A DNA stretch of 64,000 nt from Aminobacterium mobile DSM 12262 (GCF_000526395.1 NZ_JAFZ01000001.1:62001-126000), one strand, 5' to 3'. Positions 50,949 to 59,857 are shown, numbered from the stretch's first letter. Notes: generated by a model not told the origin, from the sequence alone. Program-made: numbers and translations.

Positions 50949-52121
50949 AAAAAGTCCTCTTTTTATCACTCGTCCCTTTTCAAACATAATCTCTCCGCGA
51001 GCTATGACTGTGTGAAGAGAAAGTTCATCTTCACTTAAAAGGAGAAGATCCGCGTCACCACCTTCGACAATTCTTCCCTTTTCGAAAAGGCAAAGATGAT
51101 CAGCTACATTCGTCGATACAATCCGAACTGCCGTTTCTATAGCTATCCCCTCGCGAATCATTTGCGTAAATTCTTCAAATAAAGCCTTCACCGGCGCGAT
51201 AAGTGGTTGTAGTGTACCTGTATCGGGATTATGGACAGTCATGACTCCGTTGCCATCTGAACTCATAGTAATGCGGTTTTCAGCCACTCCTTGTTTCAAA
51301 AGCAATGCTACAGCTTGGCTGGGATTTACAGCTGAAATAAAACCATAACGACTCGAAACCCCAGCACTTATATCCACATATCCCCCTTCCCTTCCCCAAA
51401 AAACAGCTTCTTGAAGAACCTCCTGAGATCTGTTGAGGTGGGTTGGAGCGAATTGGTGAATAGGAATATCAGTTGTCTCTACAATATCTAAAAATGGACG
51501 AAGACGATGAGTTCCTTCCCCTATATGGATCATCACAACTCCAGATTTTCCAGAGAGGATGCCACCTACCCGTGCCTGTGATACAGTTTCTTGAAGGGTT
51601 TGTCGACTCACATGCGAAGACCGATGATCTGAAAAGGCAATTTTAAGACCTATTACTTTATCGATGAGCATTATATCGCTTGTAATATCACTTGTCAGAA
51701 CAGGGCTGGGGATCTGATAGGCTCCTGTAAATATCTTTGTGGTTATACCTTCCATCTCTAAGGCACGGGCCTTCATGAGCAACTCTCGCAAAGAACGAGC
51801 AACACCATCCGTTCCTAGCAATCCCACAGCTGTTGTTATGCCCGCTTTAACGAGTAGGGAGAGAGGGGTAGGCGGTGTTCGGTAGAGAGGGCCTCCCTCT
51901 CCTCCGGCTCCATTAAAGTGTACATGTTGATCAATAAGCCCCGGAACAGCTAGAAGTTGGTCCCCCTCTATAATGCGAAAAACGAGGCCTGTTTCTTTCA
52001 ATGCATTACAAGAAACATGGTCTTCAATCTTTATGATTTTCCCCCCGAAAATAAAAATATCCTTATAGCCCAAAGAGTTTGGAGCATAGACACGAACATT
52101 CCTAATTACAAGACCATTCAT
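50937..52121 (-). CDS. iadA: Isoaspartyl dipeptidase (beta-aspartyl peptidase), copy 1
   Basis: About 394 residues. ATG 52121 is favoured over 52127, which lies too close to the G-run. Amidohydrolase-fold metal ligands are all present: DQHVHFNGAGGEGG (His-x-His), the Lys of DKVIGLKIAFSDHRSS (carbamylated in IadA), MIHIGEG (His), PTHLNRS (His) and MSSDGNG (catalytic Asp). It cleaves beta-aspartyl dipeptides left from damaged proteins. A related, non-identical copy lies just upstream in the transcript. Confidence 0.92.
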   Translation of the reverse strand: MNGLVIRNVRVYAPNSLGYKDIFIFGGKIIKIEDHVSCNALKETGLVFRIIEGDQLLAVPGLIDQHVHFNGAGGEGGPLYRTPPTPLSLLVKAGITTAVGLLGTDGVARSLRELLMKARALEMEGITTKIFTGAYQIPSPVLTSDITSDIMLIDKVIGLKIAFSDHRSSHVSRQTLQETVSQARVGGILSGKSGVVMIHIGEGTHRLRPFLDIVETTDIPIHQFAPTHLNRSQEVLQEAVFWGREGGYVDISAGVSSRYGFISAVNPSQAVALLLKQGVAENRITMSSDGNGVMTVHNPDTGTLQPLIAPVKALFEEFTQMIREGIAIETAVRIVSTNVADHLCLFEKGRIVEGGDADLLLLSEDELSLHTVIARGEIMFEKGRVIKRGLFEEQ

Positions 52122-52149
52122 TATCATAGTCCCCCTCTTCTTTTAAAAA

Positions 52150-52181
52150 TCAAGAAGAGCTCCTATTTTCACAGGAGCTCT
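52150..52181 (-). terminator. Terminator between the two iadA genes
   Basis: On the minus strand AGAGCTCCT pairs with AGGAGCTCT (52181-52173, 52164-52156) and is followed by a short T-run. It separates copy 2 (upstream) from copy 1. Confidence 0.8.
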
Positions 52182-52189
52182 CTAAACTT

Positions 52190-52224
52190 ATCTTTTATCT
52201 TTTATCTTTTATCTTTTATCTTTT
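52190..52224. repeat. Five tandem 7-bp repeats between the iadA genes
   Basis: Five perfect copies of ATCTTTT (AAAAGAT on the transcribed strand) lie between the stop of iadA copy 2 and its terminator. Such short tandem runs can change length by slippage; here it is in a 3' untranslated stretch. Confidence 0.9.
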
Positions 52225-52247
52225 GCTTTCTATCTTCGGCCTGCAAT

Positions 52248-53426
52248 CTAGCAGGACTCAAAGGTTCCTTTGCGAATAATCGTCCCTTCTCTCATCATTA
52301 TAACTCCCTTAGCCACTACATAACGTAATGTTATATCGCTAGGCGTGATGATAAGAAGATCTGCATCATTCCCTGCAGAGAGACGTCCTTTATTGGCTAG
52401 TTTCAACCGATCGGCTACATTACTTGTCACTAAAGCGAGAGCTTCCTCTGTAGAGACTCCCGATTCCAGAAGAATCTCCCGCAGCGCCGTAAAGAGAGTT
52501 ATAGGCTCGCCAATTCCCATACCTACAAGTTCACCTGCTTTATTAAACACTGGCATACTTCCATTGCCATCTGTGCTCATAGTAAACCTGGAAAGGGGGA
52601 TATTTCGCAACCGCGCCTGACGCACTCCATCGCAGGGCTTCACCGAGTCACTATCACTTCCCATACTTGTAGTCATATCCGCAACTCCACCCTGTTCGCA
52701 ATATTTAAGGGCTTCGTCAAAAAGCTTTTGATTTCTATTTACATGTGTAGGTACAATCTGACTCATAGGAATTTGTGTTCCAGCAAGAGCTTCTTGGATA
52801 ATACCAAGCCCCCACTCTTCAGCTCCCATATGAGCTTCTACAATCCCCGCCTTCCCAGCCAGCATACCACCAACTCTCGCATCAGAAATCAATCTTCGCA
52901 ACTCTTCTACTGTGGGATGGGATGACCGATGATCTGAAAGGGCCACCTTGGCTCCAATAACCTTATCGATAAGAACAATGTCTGTCATAACGTTTTCGGT
53001 AATGCTTACTGATGGAAGTCGATACGCACCGCTGTACATATAGGTACTTATCCCTTCGTTTTCGAGAGAACGTGCTTTTGCAAGAAGCTCTCTTAACGAT
53101 CGAGACACACCGTCTGTACCAAGAGGCGCCACTGCCGTGGTAATACCGGCCTGAATAAAACTGCTTAGTTGGAGGGGCGGAGTTCGAAAATGAGGACCAC
53201 CCTCTCCTCCAGCACCATTAAAATGGATATGGCTATCCATAAGGCCAGGTGTAACCCAGGCCCCTTCAGCGTCAATAATGGCAGCGTTTTTATCTAATGC
53301 CCGTACCGCCTCTTCCGAAATGTGAGTATCTATAGACAAAATAGAACGTCCTGCTATAAGTATATCTTTTCTCCCCAGAGATGTTGGCCCATAAACATGA
53401 CCATTTTTAATCAGTAAAAGCCCCAT
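52248..53426 (-). CDS. iadA: Isoaspartyl dipeptidase (beta-aspartyl peptidase), copy 2
   Basis: 392 residues, roughly half identical to copy 1 by eye. Metal and catalytic residues are intact (DSHIHFNGAGGEGG, DKVIGAKVALSDHRSS, EAHMGAEEWG, PTHVNRN, MSTDGNG). It starts 9 bases after nhaC, so it is cotranscribed with that antiporter. The loops between the catalytic motifs differ from copy 1 (for example TTSMGSDSDSVKPCDG here), which suggests different dipeptide preference. Confidence 0.92.
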   Translation of the reverse strand: MGLLLIKNGHVYGPTSLGRKDILIAGRSILSIDTHISEEAVRALDKNAAIIDAEGAWVTPGLMDSHIHFNGAGGEGGPHFRTPPLQLSSFIQAGITTAVAPLGTDGVSRSLRELLAKARSLENEGISTYMYSGAYRLPSVSITENVMTDIVLIDKVIGAKVALSDHRSSHPTVEELRRLISDARVGGMLAGKAGIVEAHMGAEEWGLGIIQEALAGTQIPMSQIVPTHVNRNQKLFDEALKYCEQGGVADMTTSMGSDSDSVKPCDGVRQARLRNIPLSRFTMSTDGNGSMPVFNKAGELVGMGIGEPITLFTALREILLESGVSTEEALALVTSNVADRLKLANKGRLSAGNDADLLIITPSDITLRYVVAKGVIMMREGTIIRKGTFESC

Positions 53427-53435
53427 ACCTATCGC

Positions 53436-54848
53436 CTAGCCTCTCGCCTTAGATTTATCTGAAGGCCAAATGGCTATACCAGTAAAGCCGTAAAACCAGG
53501 CTGTTAAGAAACCGAGGTAGCATAAGAAGGCCCATGGCGCATAAGAAAACACCGGCACATCAAGAACGGTGGACATATAGATACCGGCAGCAGACCATGG
53601 GATGAGGGGAACTACCACAGTTCCAGAGTCCTCAAGAGTCCTGGAAAGAACTCGTCTTGAAACATTCATCTCATCACACAATTCGCGATACATAGTACCA
53701 GGAACAATTTCACTCAAGTACGAATTTCCCGTTCCCAGACCTGTCATGATACCTGAAAGAGAGATAGAGAAAACAAGTTTTCCCTTATTTCCACGAATAA
53801 ACTTATCTCGCAATGCCGTGCTTATCCTGCTAAAAGTACCAGAATACTCAAGTTGACCGGCAAAAATATAAGCAAAGAAAACAACTGCAACAGACCCTGC
53901 CATGAACGAAAGTCCCCCACGGCTCAGTAACTTATCGACACTGGCCACACCTGTAGCAATTTTAGGGCCATTAGCCATTATCTTGACAACTTCAGGAACT
54001 GTATACCCTTGCATCATAGCTAAAGGTACTGCAGCCATCATGGCAACCCAAAGAACAGGAAGAGTGGGCTTCCTCATATAAGCAAGGATAAGAAGAACGA
54101 CAGGTGGAATGAGAACGATTGGTGTCAGCGTAAACGTATTTTGTAACGCTGTCAGGATTTCGTTAATCTGACTCATATCGATAGCCCCGGAAGCTCTGGA
54201 CCCAACAAGGGAATAGATCAAAAGGCTAATAATAAAGGCTGGAGCCGTAGTCCATATCATAGAGCGAATGTGATCAATAACATCTACTTCTGCCGTAGCA
54301 GCCGCCAAAACAGTGGTGTCAGAAACAGGGCTCAGCTTATCACCGAAATATGAACCAGCCACAATAGCACCAGCAGCCGCTGCGGGAGAAACTCCTAATC
54401 CCATGGCTATACCCATAAAAGCCACTCCAAAAGTCGCAGCAGATCCCCAGGATGTTCCCGTTACAGTAGAAGATATACACGTAACGATAAAAGCGGCAAG
54501 AAGAAAAGTTTTAGGAGTAAGAAGTTGAAGGCCAAGATAGATAATGTAAGGAATTGTTCCAGAAATCATCCAAGCTGCAATCATAGGCCCCACGGTGAGG
54601 AGTATCATAATAGCTCCCGAAGCTCTGGCCACCATGGGAACAATACCTCCATTAAAAAGTTCATCCCAGGTAAATTTATATCCAAAAACATACACAAAGG
54701 ACGTAAACATAGAAACAATCATTAAGAGAAGAGCCGTATCGAAACCAAAAAACAATTTCCCTACCATGATTATTGCAAGAATTGCGCTAAAAATTCCAAT
54801 GGAACCTGCTAAGCCAACTTCGCGATGTTCTTTTTCCACGGTCATCAT
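53436..54848 (-). CDS. nhaC: NhaC-family antiporter
   Basis: 470 residues with about eleven to twelve membrane segments; AAGGAGGG precedes the ATG. NhaC features: CISSTVTGTSWGSAATFGVAFMGIA and GSYFGDKLSPVSDTTVLAAATAEVDVIDHI, the ion-site region, and ASVDKLLSRGGLSFMAGS. The family includes Na+/H+, malate/lactate and amino-acid related antiporters. It leads an operon with isoaspartyl dipeptidase, so it might exchange a peptide product or amino acid rather than only Na+/H+. Confidence 0.88.
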   Translation of the reverse strand: MMTVEKEHREVGLAGSIGIFSAILAIIMVGKLFFGFDTALLLMIVSMFTSFVYVFGYKFTWDELFNGGIVPMVARASGAIMILLTVGPMIAAWMISGTIPYIIYLGLQLLTPKTFLLAAFIVTCISSTVTGTSWGSAATFGVAFMGIAMGLGVSPAAAAGAIVAGSYFGDKLSPVSDTTVLAAATAEVDVIDHIRSMIWTTAPAFIISLLIYSLVGSRASGAIDMSQINEILTALQNTFTLTPIVLIPPVVLLILAYMRKPTLPVLWVAMMAAVPLAMMQGYTVPEVVKIMANGPKIATGVASVDKLLSRGGLSFMAGSVAVVFFAYIFAGQLEYSGTFSRISTALRDKFIRGNKGKLVFSISLSGIMTGLGTGNSYLSEIVPGTMYRELCDEMNVSRRVLSRTLEDSGTVVVPLIPWSAAGIYMSTVLDVPVFSYAPWAFLCYLGFLTAWFYGFTGIAIWPSDKSKARG

Positions 54849-54931
54849 ATATTCCCTCCTTAATTATGGTTGTTCTTAAAAAACGCTACAAAATTTTTCT
54901 CACCGTCACCTCCATAGAAAAAATAATAAAT

Positions 54932-54951
54932 GCATACTAGAATGTATACCC
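54932..54951 (-). promoter_or_regulatory. GGGTATAC motif upstream of nhaC
   Basis: GGGTATACATTCTAGTATGC on the minus strand, containing the partial dyad ATAC/GTAT. It matches the motif at the GntR gene (50148-50165), and its TATACATTCTA part recurs at 35468-35478 before the other GntR gene. Confidence 0.4.
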
Positions 54952-55032
54952 AAATTTGTTCCTAAGAAGAAATAAGGATATTCTATCAAAAAGATGCCTC
55001 GAAGCATACCTACCGATTTTTAAAGGCTACAC

Positions 55033-55062
55033 TTGACAAAAAAAGAATACGGAATGTACAAT
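55033..55062 (+). promoter_or_regulatory. Promoter of the SSS symporter operon
   Basis: TTGACA (55033-55038), an 18-base spacer and TACAAT (55057-55062). Transcription would begin near 55069. Confidence 0.75.
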
Positions 55063-55071
55063 AACATTATT

Positions 55072-55095
55072 AATGGATATAGTTGTGTATCCATT
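55072..55095 (+). promoter_or_regulatory. Hairpin/dyad at the start of the symporter transcript
   Basis: AATGGATA (55072-55079) and TATCCATT (55088-55095) are perfect complements around 8 bases. It lies just downstream of the promoter, so it may be an operator or a protective 5' stem. Confidence 0.5.
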
Positions 55096-55318
55096 GATGA
55101 GCAGGGGGATGCATATACATTATCTGTTCTTGACATTGCCCTTTACATATATTTTGCTTTCATCCTTACTTTTTGCGCATTACATCCTTGAAATCTTGCA
55201 ATGCATCCCCATTTTTCTCTTCAACTTGGAGTTTTGTGCTCTATGGAAGGGAGTGATGCCTGAAGAAACGACAAAAACGTCTTATAATCTCATCTCAGCT
55301 AAGAGGAGGTCGTTCTTC

Positions 55319-55567
55319 ATGGGTGTTTTCAGTAATGCTTTTGAAAAGAAATGGTTTTGGATCTTCATGTTTATGTACGTTTTAATTATGATTCCTTTCC
55401 CCTTTTTTTTCTCCACGAAGTACATTCCGTCAATAGCAGGACTTCCCTTGTTTATCGTAGGTTGGACCCTTCATACGGCAGCGACAATGGTTCTCATCTA
55501 CATTTTTTATAAGCAGGCCATGTCTCGTCCCGAGTACCACGAATTCGACGAAGATAGTGGAAAATAG
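55319..55567 (+). CDS. Small membrane subunit of a sodium:solute symporter
   Basis: 82 residues from the ATG at 55319, which follows AGAGGAGG. Two membrane helices (FWIFMFMYVLIMIPFPFFF and LPLFIVGWTLHTAATMVLIY) and an acidic tail (YHEFDEDSGK). Small DUF3311-like proteins of this size commonly precede SSS symporter genes, as here, 12 bases upstream. It probably assists or stabilises the symporter. Confidence 0.75.
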   Translation: MGVFSNAFEKKWFWIFMFMYVLIMIPFPFFFSTKYIPSIAGLPLFIVGWTLHTAATMVLIYIFYKQAMSRPEYHEFDEDSGK

Positions 55568-55579
55568 GAGGGAATAATC

Positions 55580-57058
55580 ATGGATGCTGTATCTACATTA
55601 ATCCACCCAATGCCTGGTGCTTTTTATTCTATTCTTGGTTTTTATTTTATTTTAATGGCGCTCATTGGTTACTACTCTGCCAAAAACACAAATACGCTCC
55701 AAGACTTCTTTGTTATGAGTGGTAAGGCTGGAGCTATTGTAAGTGGTATTGCATACTTCTCTACTCAATACAGCATGAGTACCTTCATGGGATGCCCAGC
55801 TACTTGCTATAAGGTGGGGTTTGCAGGCCTCTCTATATCCGTCCCCGGCCTTGTTTTCAGCATGATTATCCCTGCACTCTTTGTAGGGAGGAAATTAGTC
55901 CACCTCGGCCATAAATACAAATTTCTTACTATGGCCGATTATCTTGCAGATCGTTTTGAATCTGACGGATTGCGCGTTCTCCTTGCTGTTCTTATGATCA
56001 TTTTTCTTATCCCCATGATGGGTGCGCAAACTATTGGTGCCGGCATTATTCTGCGTACCTTTACTGGTGCACCTGAATGGGTAGGTATTGTAGCCATGGG
56101 AGTCATTGTCATCTTATACTGCATGAGCGGTGGAATTCGCGGCGCCATGCTCACAGACGTGGTGCAGGGGTCTCTCATGGTTCTTACAGCTATCGTAACC
56201 TTCATTATTTCAGTGAAAATAGGGGGAGGCTTCTCCTCTATTTCCCAAAAACTTCTAGAGCTAAACCCAGAGTATATGAGCCATCCTGGGGTCGGGGGAT
56301 CCTATGGCTGGGGAAATTATGTTTCCATGATCGTTATGTGGAGCTTTTTCTCTATTGGCCAACCCACGTTATTCACAAAATTTTTTGCTATGAAAGATTA
56401 TAAGGTCATGTTCAAAGCCGTGATTCTGGGAACAATCGGCATGTGGCTTGCCGCAACTCTTATTGAGTGGTCTGGCGTCAATGCTATTGTATCCATCCCT
56501 CTCCTGGAAGGAAAACAAATCGATTTCGTTGTTCCTCTTATTTTGCAGCAAGGTGTTTCCCCCTTCATATCTTCTCTCCTCATAGCAGGCATTATGGCTG
56601 CAGGAATGTCCACAATCGATAGCCTCCTTATCGTCTCTACTGGCGCAGTAACGAGAGATATATATCAGAAGCTTTTTAATCCTGAAGCTACCGATGCTCA
56701 TATCCTTAAAATATCGCGGTACGTTACAGTCATTATTGGGGTCATCGCCATTCTTTTTGGTATATCCCGGCCAGCAACTATCTTTAAGCTCATTCTCTTC
56801 GCCTTCGGTGGATTAGGAATTTGGGCTGCGCCTATTATCTTGGGAATGTACTGGAAAGGCGCTACAAAAGCTGGCGCTTTTGCTTCAGTTGTTGTAGGAG
56901 AGATACTCTTTGTTCTTATGACTCTCAAATTCAAGTCTTGGGCTTTCGGATTTAACCCCTTAATCGTTTGCTGGATCTATGCAATGATCGTTATGGTCAT
57001 CGTCAGCAAGTGTACTCGTCCAGCTTCCCAAGAAACTTTAGAGAAGCACTTCGCATAA
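55580..57058 (+). CDS. SSS-family sodium:solute symporter
   Basis: 492 residues, about thirteen membrane helices, AGGAGGG before the ATG. Family signatures: SGKAGAIVSGIAYFSTQYSMSTFMG with the Na2-site helix, GGIRGAMLTDVVQGSLMV (the SSS motif), and SSLLIAGIMAAGMSTIDSLLIVSTGAVTRDIYQ. It moves an organic solute with Na+. With creatininase and an M28-like peptidase next, a peptide, amide or amino acid derivative is a likely substrate. Confidence 0.92.
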   Translation: MDAVSTLIHPMPGAFYSILGFYFILMALIGYYSAKNTNTLQDFFVMSGKAGAIVSGIAYFSTQYSMSTFMGCPATCYKVGFAGLSISVPGLVFSMIIPALFVGRKLVHLGHKYKFLTMADYLADRFESDGLRVLLAVLMIIFLIPMMGAQTIGAGIILRTFTGAPEWVGIVAMGVIVILYCMSGGIRGAMLTDVVQGSLMVLTAIVTFIISVKIGGGFSSISQKLLELNPEYMSHPGVGGSYGWGNYVSMIVMWSFFSIGQPTLFTKFFAMKDYKVMFKAVILGTIGMWLAATLIEWSGVNAIVSIPLLEGKQIDFVVPLILQQGVSPFISSLLIAGIMAAGMSTIDSLLIVSTGAVTRDIYQKLFNPEATDAHILKISRYVTVIIGVIAILFGISRPATIFKLILFAFGGLGIWAAPIILGMYWKGATKAGAFASVVVGEILFVLMTLKFKSWAFGFNPLIVCWIYAMIVMVIVSKCTRPASQETLEKHFA

Positions 57059-57072
57059 CCTTACCCTACTCT

Positions 57073-57106
57073 AAAAAGCCCTGGCCGTTTACAGCCAGGG
57101 CTTTTT
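57073..57106 (+). terminator. Terminator after the symporter gene
   Basis: A 13-bp stem AAAAAGCCCTGGC / GCCAGGGCTTTTT with an 8-base loop, ending in a T-run. Confidence 0.92.
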
Positions 57107-57149
57107 ATAAAAATAAGCTTTAGTTTCACTCAGAAAGGAGCCAATACTA

Positions 57150-57935
57150 ATGTATTTAGCCTCTCTTACATGGAAAAAACTCGAGGAAAGTATTTCTGAA
57201 GAAACCATAGGACTTATTCCCTTAGGGAGCGTGGAACAGCATGGCCCTCTCGGCCCTCTCGGAACCGATTATATGATCCCTGAAGAGCTGGCAAAACGAA
57301 TAGAAGCCGCATACCCAGATCGAGTGCTTCTTGTACCAACAATGCCTTACGGAGTCTGTCCCTATCACACTTCTTTCCCCGGGACTATCGATATGGGGCT
57401 CGAAGTTCTAGCAGAAGTTATGACCCGAATAGCGATGGGCCTTATGAATGCAGGTATTAAAAAAATAATTTTTCTTAATGGACATGGTGGCAATGGTCCT
57501 TCGTTAGATAAAGCGGCATTAGCTGTTTACAATCGCGGCGGTATAGCTGCAATTGTAGATTGGTGGGTCCTTGCGGGACAACTGAATTCTACGTGGGCTG
57601 GCGGACACGGAGCTGGTCAAGAGACATCAGTCATGATGGCCATTAAACCAGATTTGGTACATATGAAGGACTTTTTCCCTGCAGAAATACACCACCTCAG
57701 TGATACCCTTCAGAATACCCATATCAGCACTGTCTTTTTCGGCAAAGGTTCTGTAAGAGTTATCCGGAACGTGAAAGATGTTACATCTAATGGCGCTTAT
57801 GGTGGAACGGATGTCCCTGAAAAAGCGAATGCGCCATGGGGGAAAGAAATTATTGAAGGAGTCTCCGCATACCTTGTTAATTTTACTGAAGAGTTTCTGA
57901 AAGTCTCTCATATCTATCGCTCTGATGAGGCTTAG
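57150..57935 (+). CDS. Creatininase-family amidohydrolase
   Basis: 261 residues, AAAGGAG upstream. Metal and active-site motifs of creatininase: PLGSVEQHGPLGPLGTD (Glu, His, Asp), PYHTSFPGT, FLNGHGGN and GGHGAGQETS (His, Glu). The family opens small cyclic amides (creatinine) or deforms formamide-type bonds in riboflavin/F420-related and mycofactocin pathways. No such pathway genes are adjacent; here it precedes an M28-like peptidase by 2 bases and is probably coupled with it. Confidence 0.9.
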   Translation: MYLASLTWKKLEESISEETIGLIPLGSVEQHGPLGPLGTDYMIPEELAKRIEAAYPDRVLLVPTMPYGVCPYHTSFPGTIDMGLEVLAEVMTRIAMGLMNAGIKKIIFLNGHGGNGPSLDKAALAVYNRGGIAAIVDWWVLAGQLNSTWAGGHGAGQETSVMMAIKPDLVHMKDFFPAEIHHLSDTLQNTHISTVFFGKGSVRVIRNVKDVTSNGAYGGTDVPEKANAPWGKEIIEGVSAYLVNFTEEFLKVSHIYRSDEA

Positions 57936-57937
57936 AT

Positions 57938-59620
57938 ATGCTTTCCCCAACAGAAAAGGAACTATGCGCTTCTCTCTCAGGGCCTCGGCTTTTTGACGAT
58001 ACAAAAACTATTGCTTCTTTTAATCGACTTTCTGGAAGCCAAGGAGAAGCAGGAGCCCTAGATTTCATAGAAAATCAGCTTCAGGCAACTGGGGTTCCTT
58101 TCCAGCGTCATTATTTTCCGGCTATTTTAAGTACCCCCCAAGAGGCGCAATTTTCCTATGTTGACGCTCAGGGAGAAAAGAGGAGCGTTCCTTGTAAAAC
58201 ATGGAGTTTCACACCTTCCACAGCTCCTCAAGGCATTACGGCTCCATTACGGCTTATGGCCCCTCAAGCATTGGAACATCATCCCCTTACCTTTTGGGCA
58301 GAACGAGACCCTTCTGAACATAAAAAAGATCTTGAAGGAATCATAGTCGTCTCAAGAACATCGAATCCCGTAGCCATTATGGATGCCGAGCGTCGTGGAG
58401 CCATTGCTTTTGTTATTCTCTGGTCTCAAGGCGATGAGGAACTTATTCATGAAGGAAATGTAAACATGGTATGGGGTACGCCAGAGCCGGAACAGACAGG
58501 AATGTATACTTCCATTCCCGTCATTGTTCTCTCAAAACCCGTAAGTGACACTCTCGCATCGACGCTACAAAAGGAAACTCTCCAGGGAACAATATATACA
58601 AACGTTCTCCAGGCTGTAACAAACATACCCGTTCTTGAAGCTGTAATTTCCTCGGATACAGAATCTCCGTATTATCTTCTCGTTGGAAGCCATCTAGATT
58701 CTTGGCACTATGGAGCATCTGACAACGCCACCGGCAATGCGATTGCCCTAGCGTTGGCAGAAACCTTTGCGAAATTGAGAGGGAAAAAATTTGGACTTCG
58801 AATTTGTTGGTGGTCAGGTCATTCAAACGGACGTTATGCTGGATCATCCGCTTTCGCATCTCGTAACTTCCTTTCTCTTAACAGACATTGCTTAGCCTAT
58901 TCAAATATCGATATGCCAGGAATGAGAGGGGCTTCAGATTTTTCTCGAATAACAGTGGGCTCTGACCTCATGAATTGGGTCGCACCTGTTATAGAGGATC
59001 TCACTGGACAAAAAGGTGTCTGGGGAGCCCATGTTCGAGGGTGGGATCAATCTTTTCAAAATATCGGCATTTCTCCATACCTTATTTGGTCCTCCACTCT
59101 CCCAGAAGGCAGTCCCTATACCACCTCCAACAGCTTCATGAGTTGGTGGTGGCATACAGAAAAAGATCTTCCCCAGTACACCGATAGCTCCATTTTGAAG
59201 CAAGATGGGCAAATTTATCTTCTCGCCCTTGCGCGAATATTATGCGCCTCGTCTTTCTCGTACAATATCCACGCTCTTATTAAGACTATTACAGTACGTC
59301 TCGACCAGGCTCTTTTCAAGGAATTTAAAAAGAAAGACGGTGCAAACTCCATAACTCAAGAACTTCAAAGAATCCAAAAGACCCTGAGAGATCCCTTGCC
59401 TCTCGAGAAGCAATTATCTTACATAAGGAATCTCAATCGAATTCTCTATGCTTTTAAAGCTCCGGAACTACAAGATTGGGCTATTAATCTTGATTACATC
59501 CCCGGCCTCTCTTTAGCCCTTTCCTCCTCTCCGCAAACTTCAAGAGGGCATATTATTGTGCGGCATTTTATGGAAAATCAACTCAACAGAATTATATTAT
59601 TGCTTCAACAACTTCAATAA
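57938..59620 (+). CDS. M28-family-like peptidase with altered active site
   Basis: 560 residues, cytoplasmic by sequence (no signal peptide). A PA-like insert region (about 100-220) precedes the M28 zinc fold. GSHLDSWHYGASDNATGNA (about 249-267) has the first zinc His/Asp and bridging Asp. The position where M28 enzymes carry a Glu-Glu pair (general base and zinc ligand) reads WWSGHSNGRYAGS (about 291-303), so both Glu are replaced by His-Ser. Later, IDMPGMRG and WWWHTEKDLPQYTD give the last Asp/His ligands. A His may act as ligand and another residue as base. The same WW-x-GHS pattern occurs in a subgroup of relatives, so this is not a random loss. It may cleave a peptide or amide imported by the symporter. 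Confidence 0.8.
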   Translation: MLSPTEKELCASLSGPRLFDDTKTIASFNRLSGSQGEAGALDFIENQLQATGVPFQRHYFPAILSTPQEAQFSYVDAQGEKRSVPCKTWSFTPSTAPQGITAPLRLMAPQALEHHPLTFWAERDPSEHKKDLEGIIVVSRTSNPVAIMDAERRGAIAFVILWSQGDEELIHEGNVNMVWGTPEPEQTGMYTSIPVIVLSKPVSDTLASTLQKETLQGTIYTNVLQAVTNIPVLEAVISSDTESPYYLLVGSHLDSWHYGASDNATGNAIALALAETFAKLRGKKFGLRICWWSGHSNGRYAGSSAFASRNFLSLNRHCLAYSNIDMPGMRGASDFSRITVGSDLMNWVAPVIEDLTGQKGVWGAHVRGWDQSFQNIGISPYLIWSSTLPEGSPYTTSNSFMSWWWHTEKDLPQYTDSSILKQDGQIYLLALARILCASSFSYNIHALIKTITVRLDQALFKEFKKKDGANSITQELQRIQKTLRDPLPLEKQLSYIRNLNRILYAFKAPELQDWAINLDYIPGLSLALSSSPQTSRGHIIVRHFMENQLNRIILLLQQLQ

Positions 59621-59622
59621 CA

Positions 59623-59661
59623 AATAAAGCCGATCGATGTGTTCATTCGATCGGCTTTATT
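59623..59661 (+). terminator. Terminator after the M28-like gene
   Basis: A 15-bp perfect stem AATAAAGCCGATCGA with its complement (59623-59637, 59647-59661), 9-base loop. Confidence 0.92.
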
Positions 59662-59738
59662 GTGGATAACTTACCCACCTGTGTGTATATATTTCTATAG
59701 GGTGCTCATATCCGTTTCATTTCTGATATTTTTAATAC

Positions 59739-59767
59739 TTGACTGATTATTAAAAGCAGTATATAAA
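59739..59767 (+). promoter_or_regulatory. Promoter of abgT
   Basis: TTGACT (59739-59744), 17 bases, TATAAA (59762-59767). Confidence 0.7.
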
Positions 59768-59857
59768 AACATACGTATTGCTTTTGCACGACGACTCTTA
59801 GAGAATCGTTCCCCCCTTGTAATAGTAAAGATACAACATAGCAAAGGAGGGCTTTAT

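Larger units (their letters stand above)
54849..55318. other. Divergent intergenic region between nhaC and the SSS symporter operon
   Basis: About 470 bases. On the minus side it holds the GGGTATAC motif (54932-54951). On the plus side it holds a promoter (55033-55062) and an 8-bp hairpin at the transcript start (55072-55095). A frame from 55073 runs in phase into the small symporter subunit without a stop, but it has no suitable ribosome site or family resemblance; a possible alternative start is ATG 55256 after GGAAGGGAG. Confidence 0.5.

Noticed and set aside
52190-52224. Possible CRISPR or phage-type repeat
   Set aside because: The units are 7 bp with no spacers, so it is a simple tandem repeat.
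55073-55318. N-terminal extension of the small symporter subunit
   Set aside because: The frame is open, but it starts inside the transcript-start hairpin, lacks a ribosome site and does not resemble the family; ATG 55319 has a strong site. ATG 55256 remains possible.
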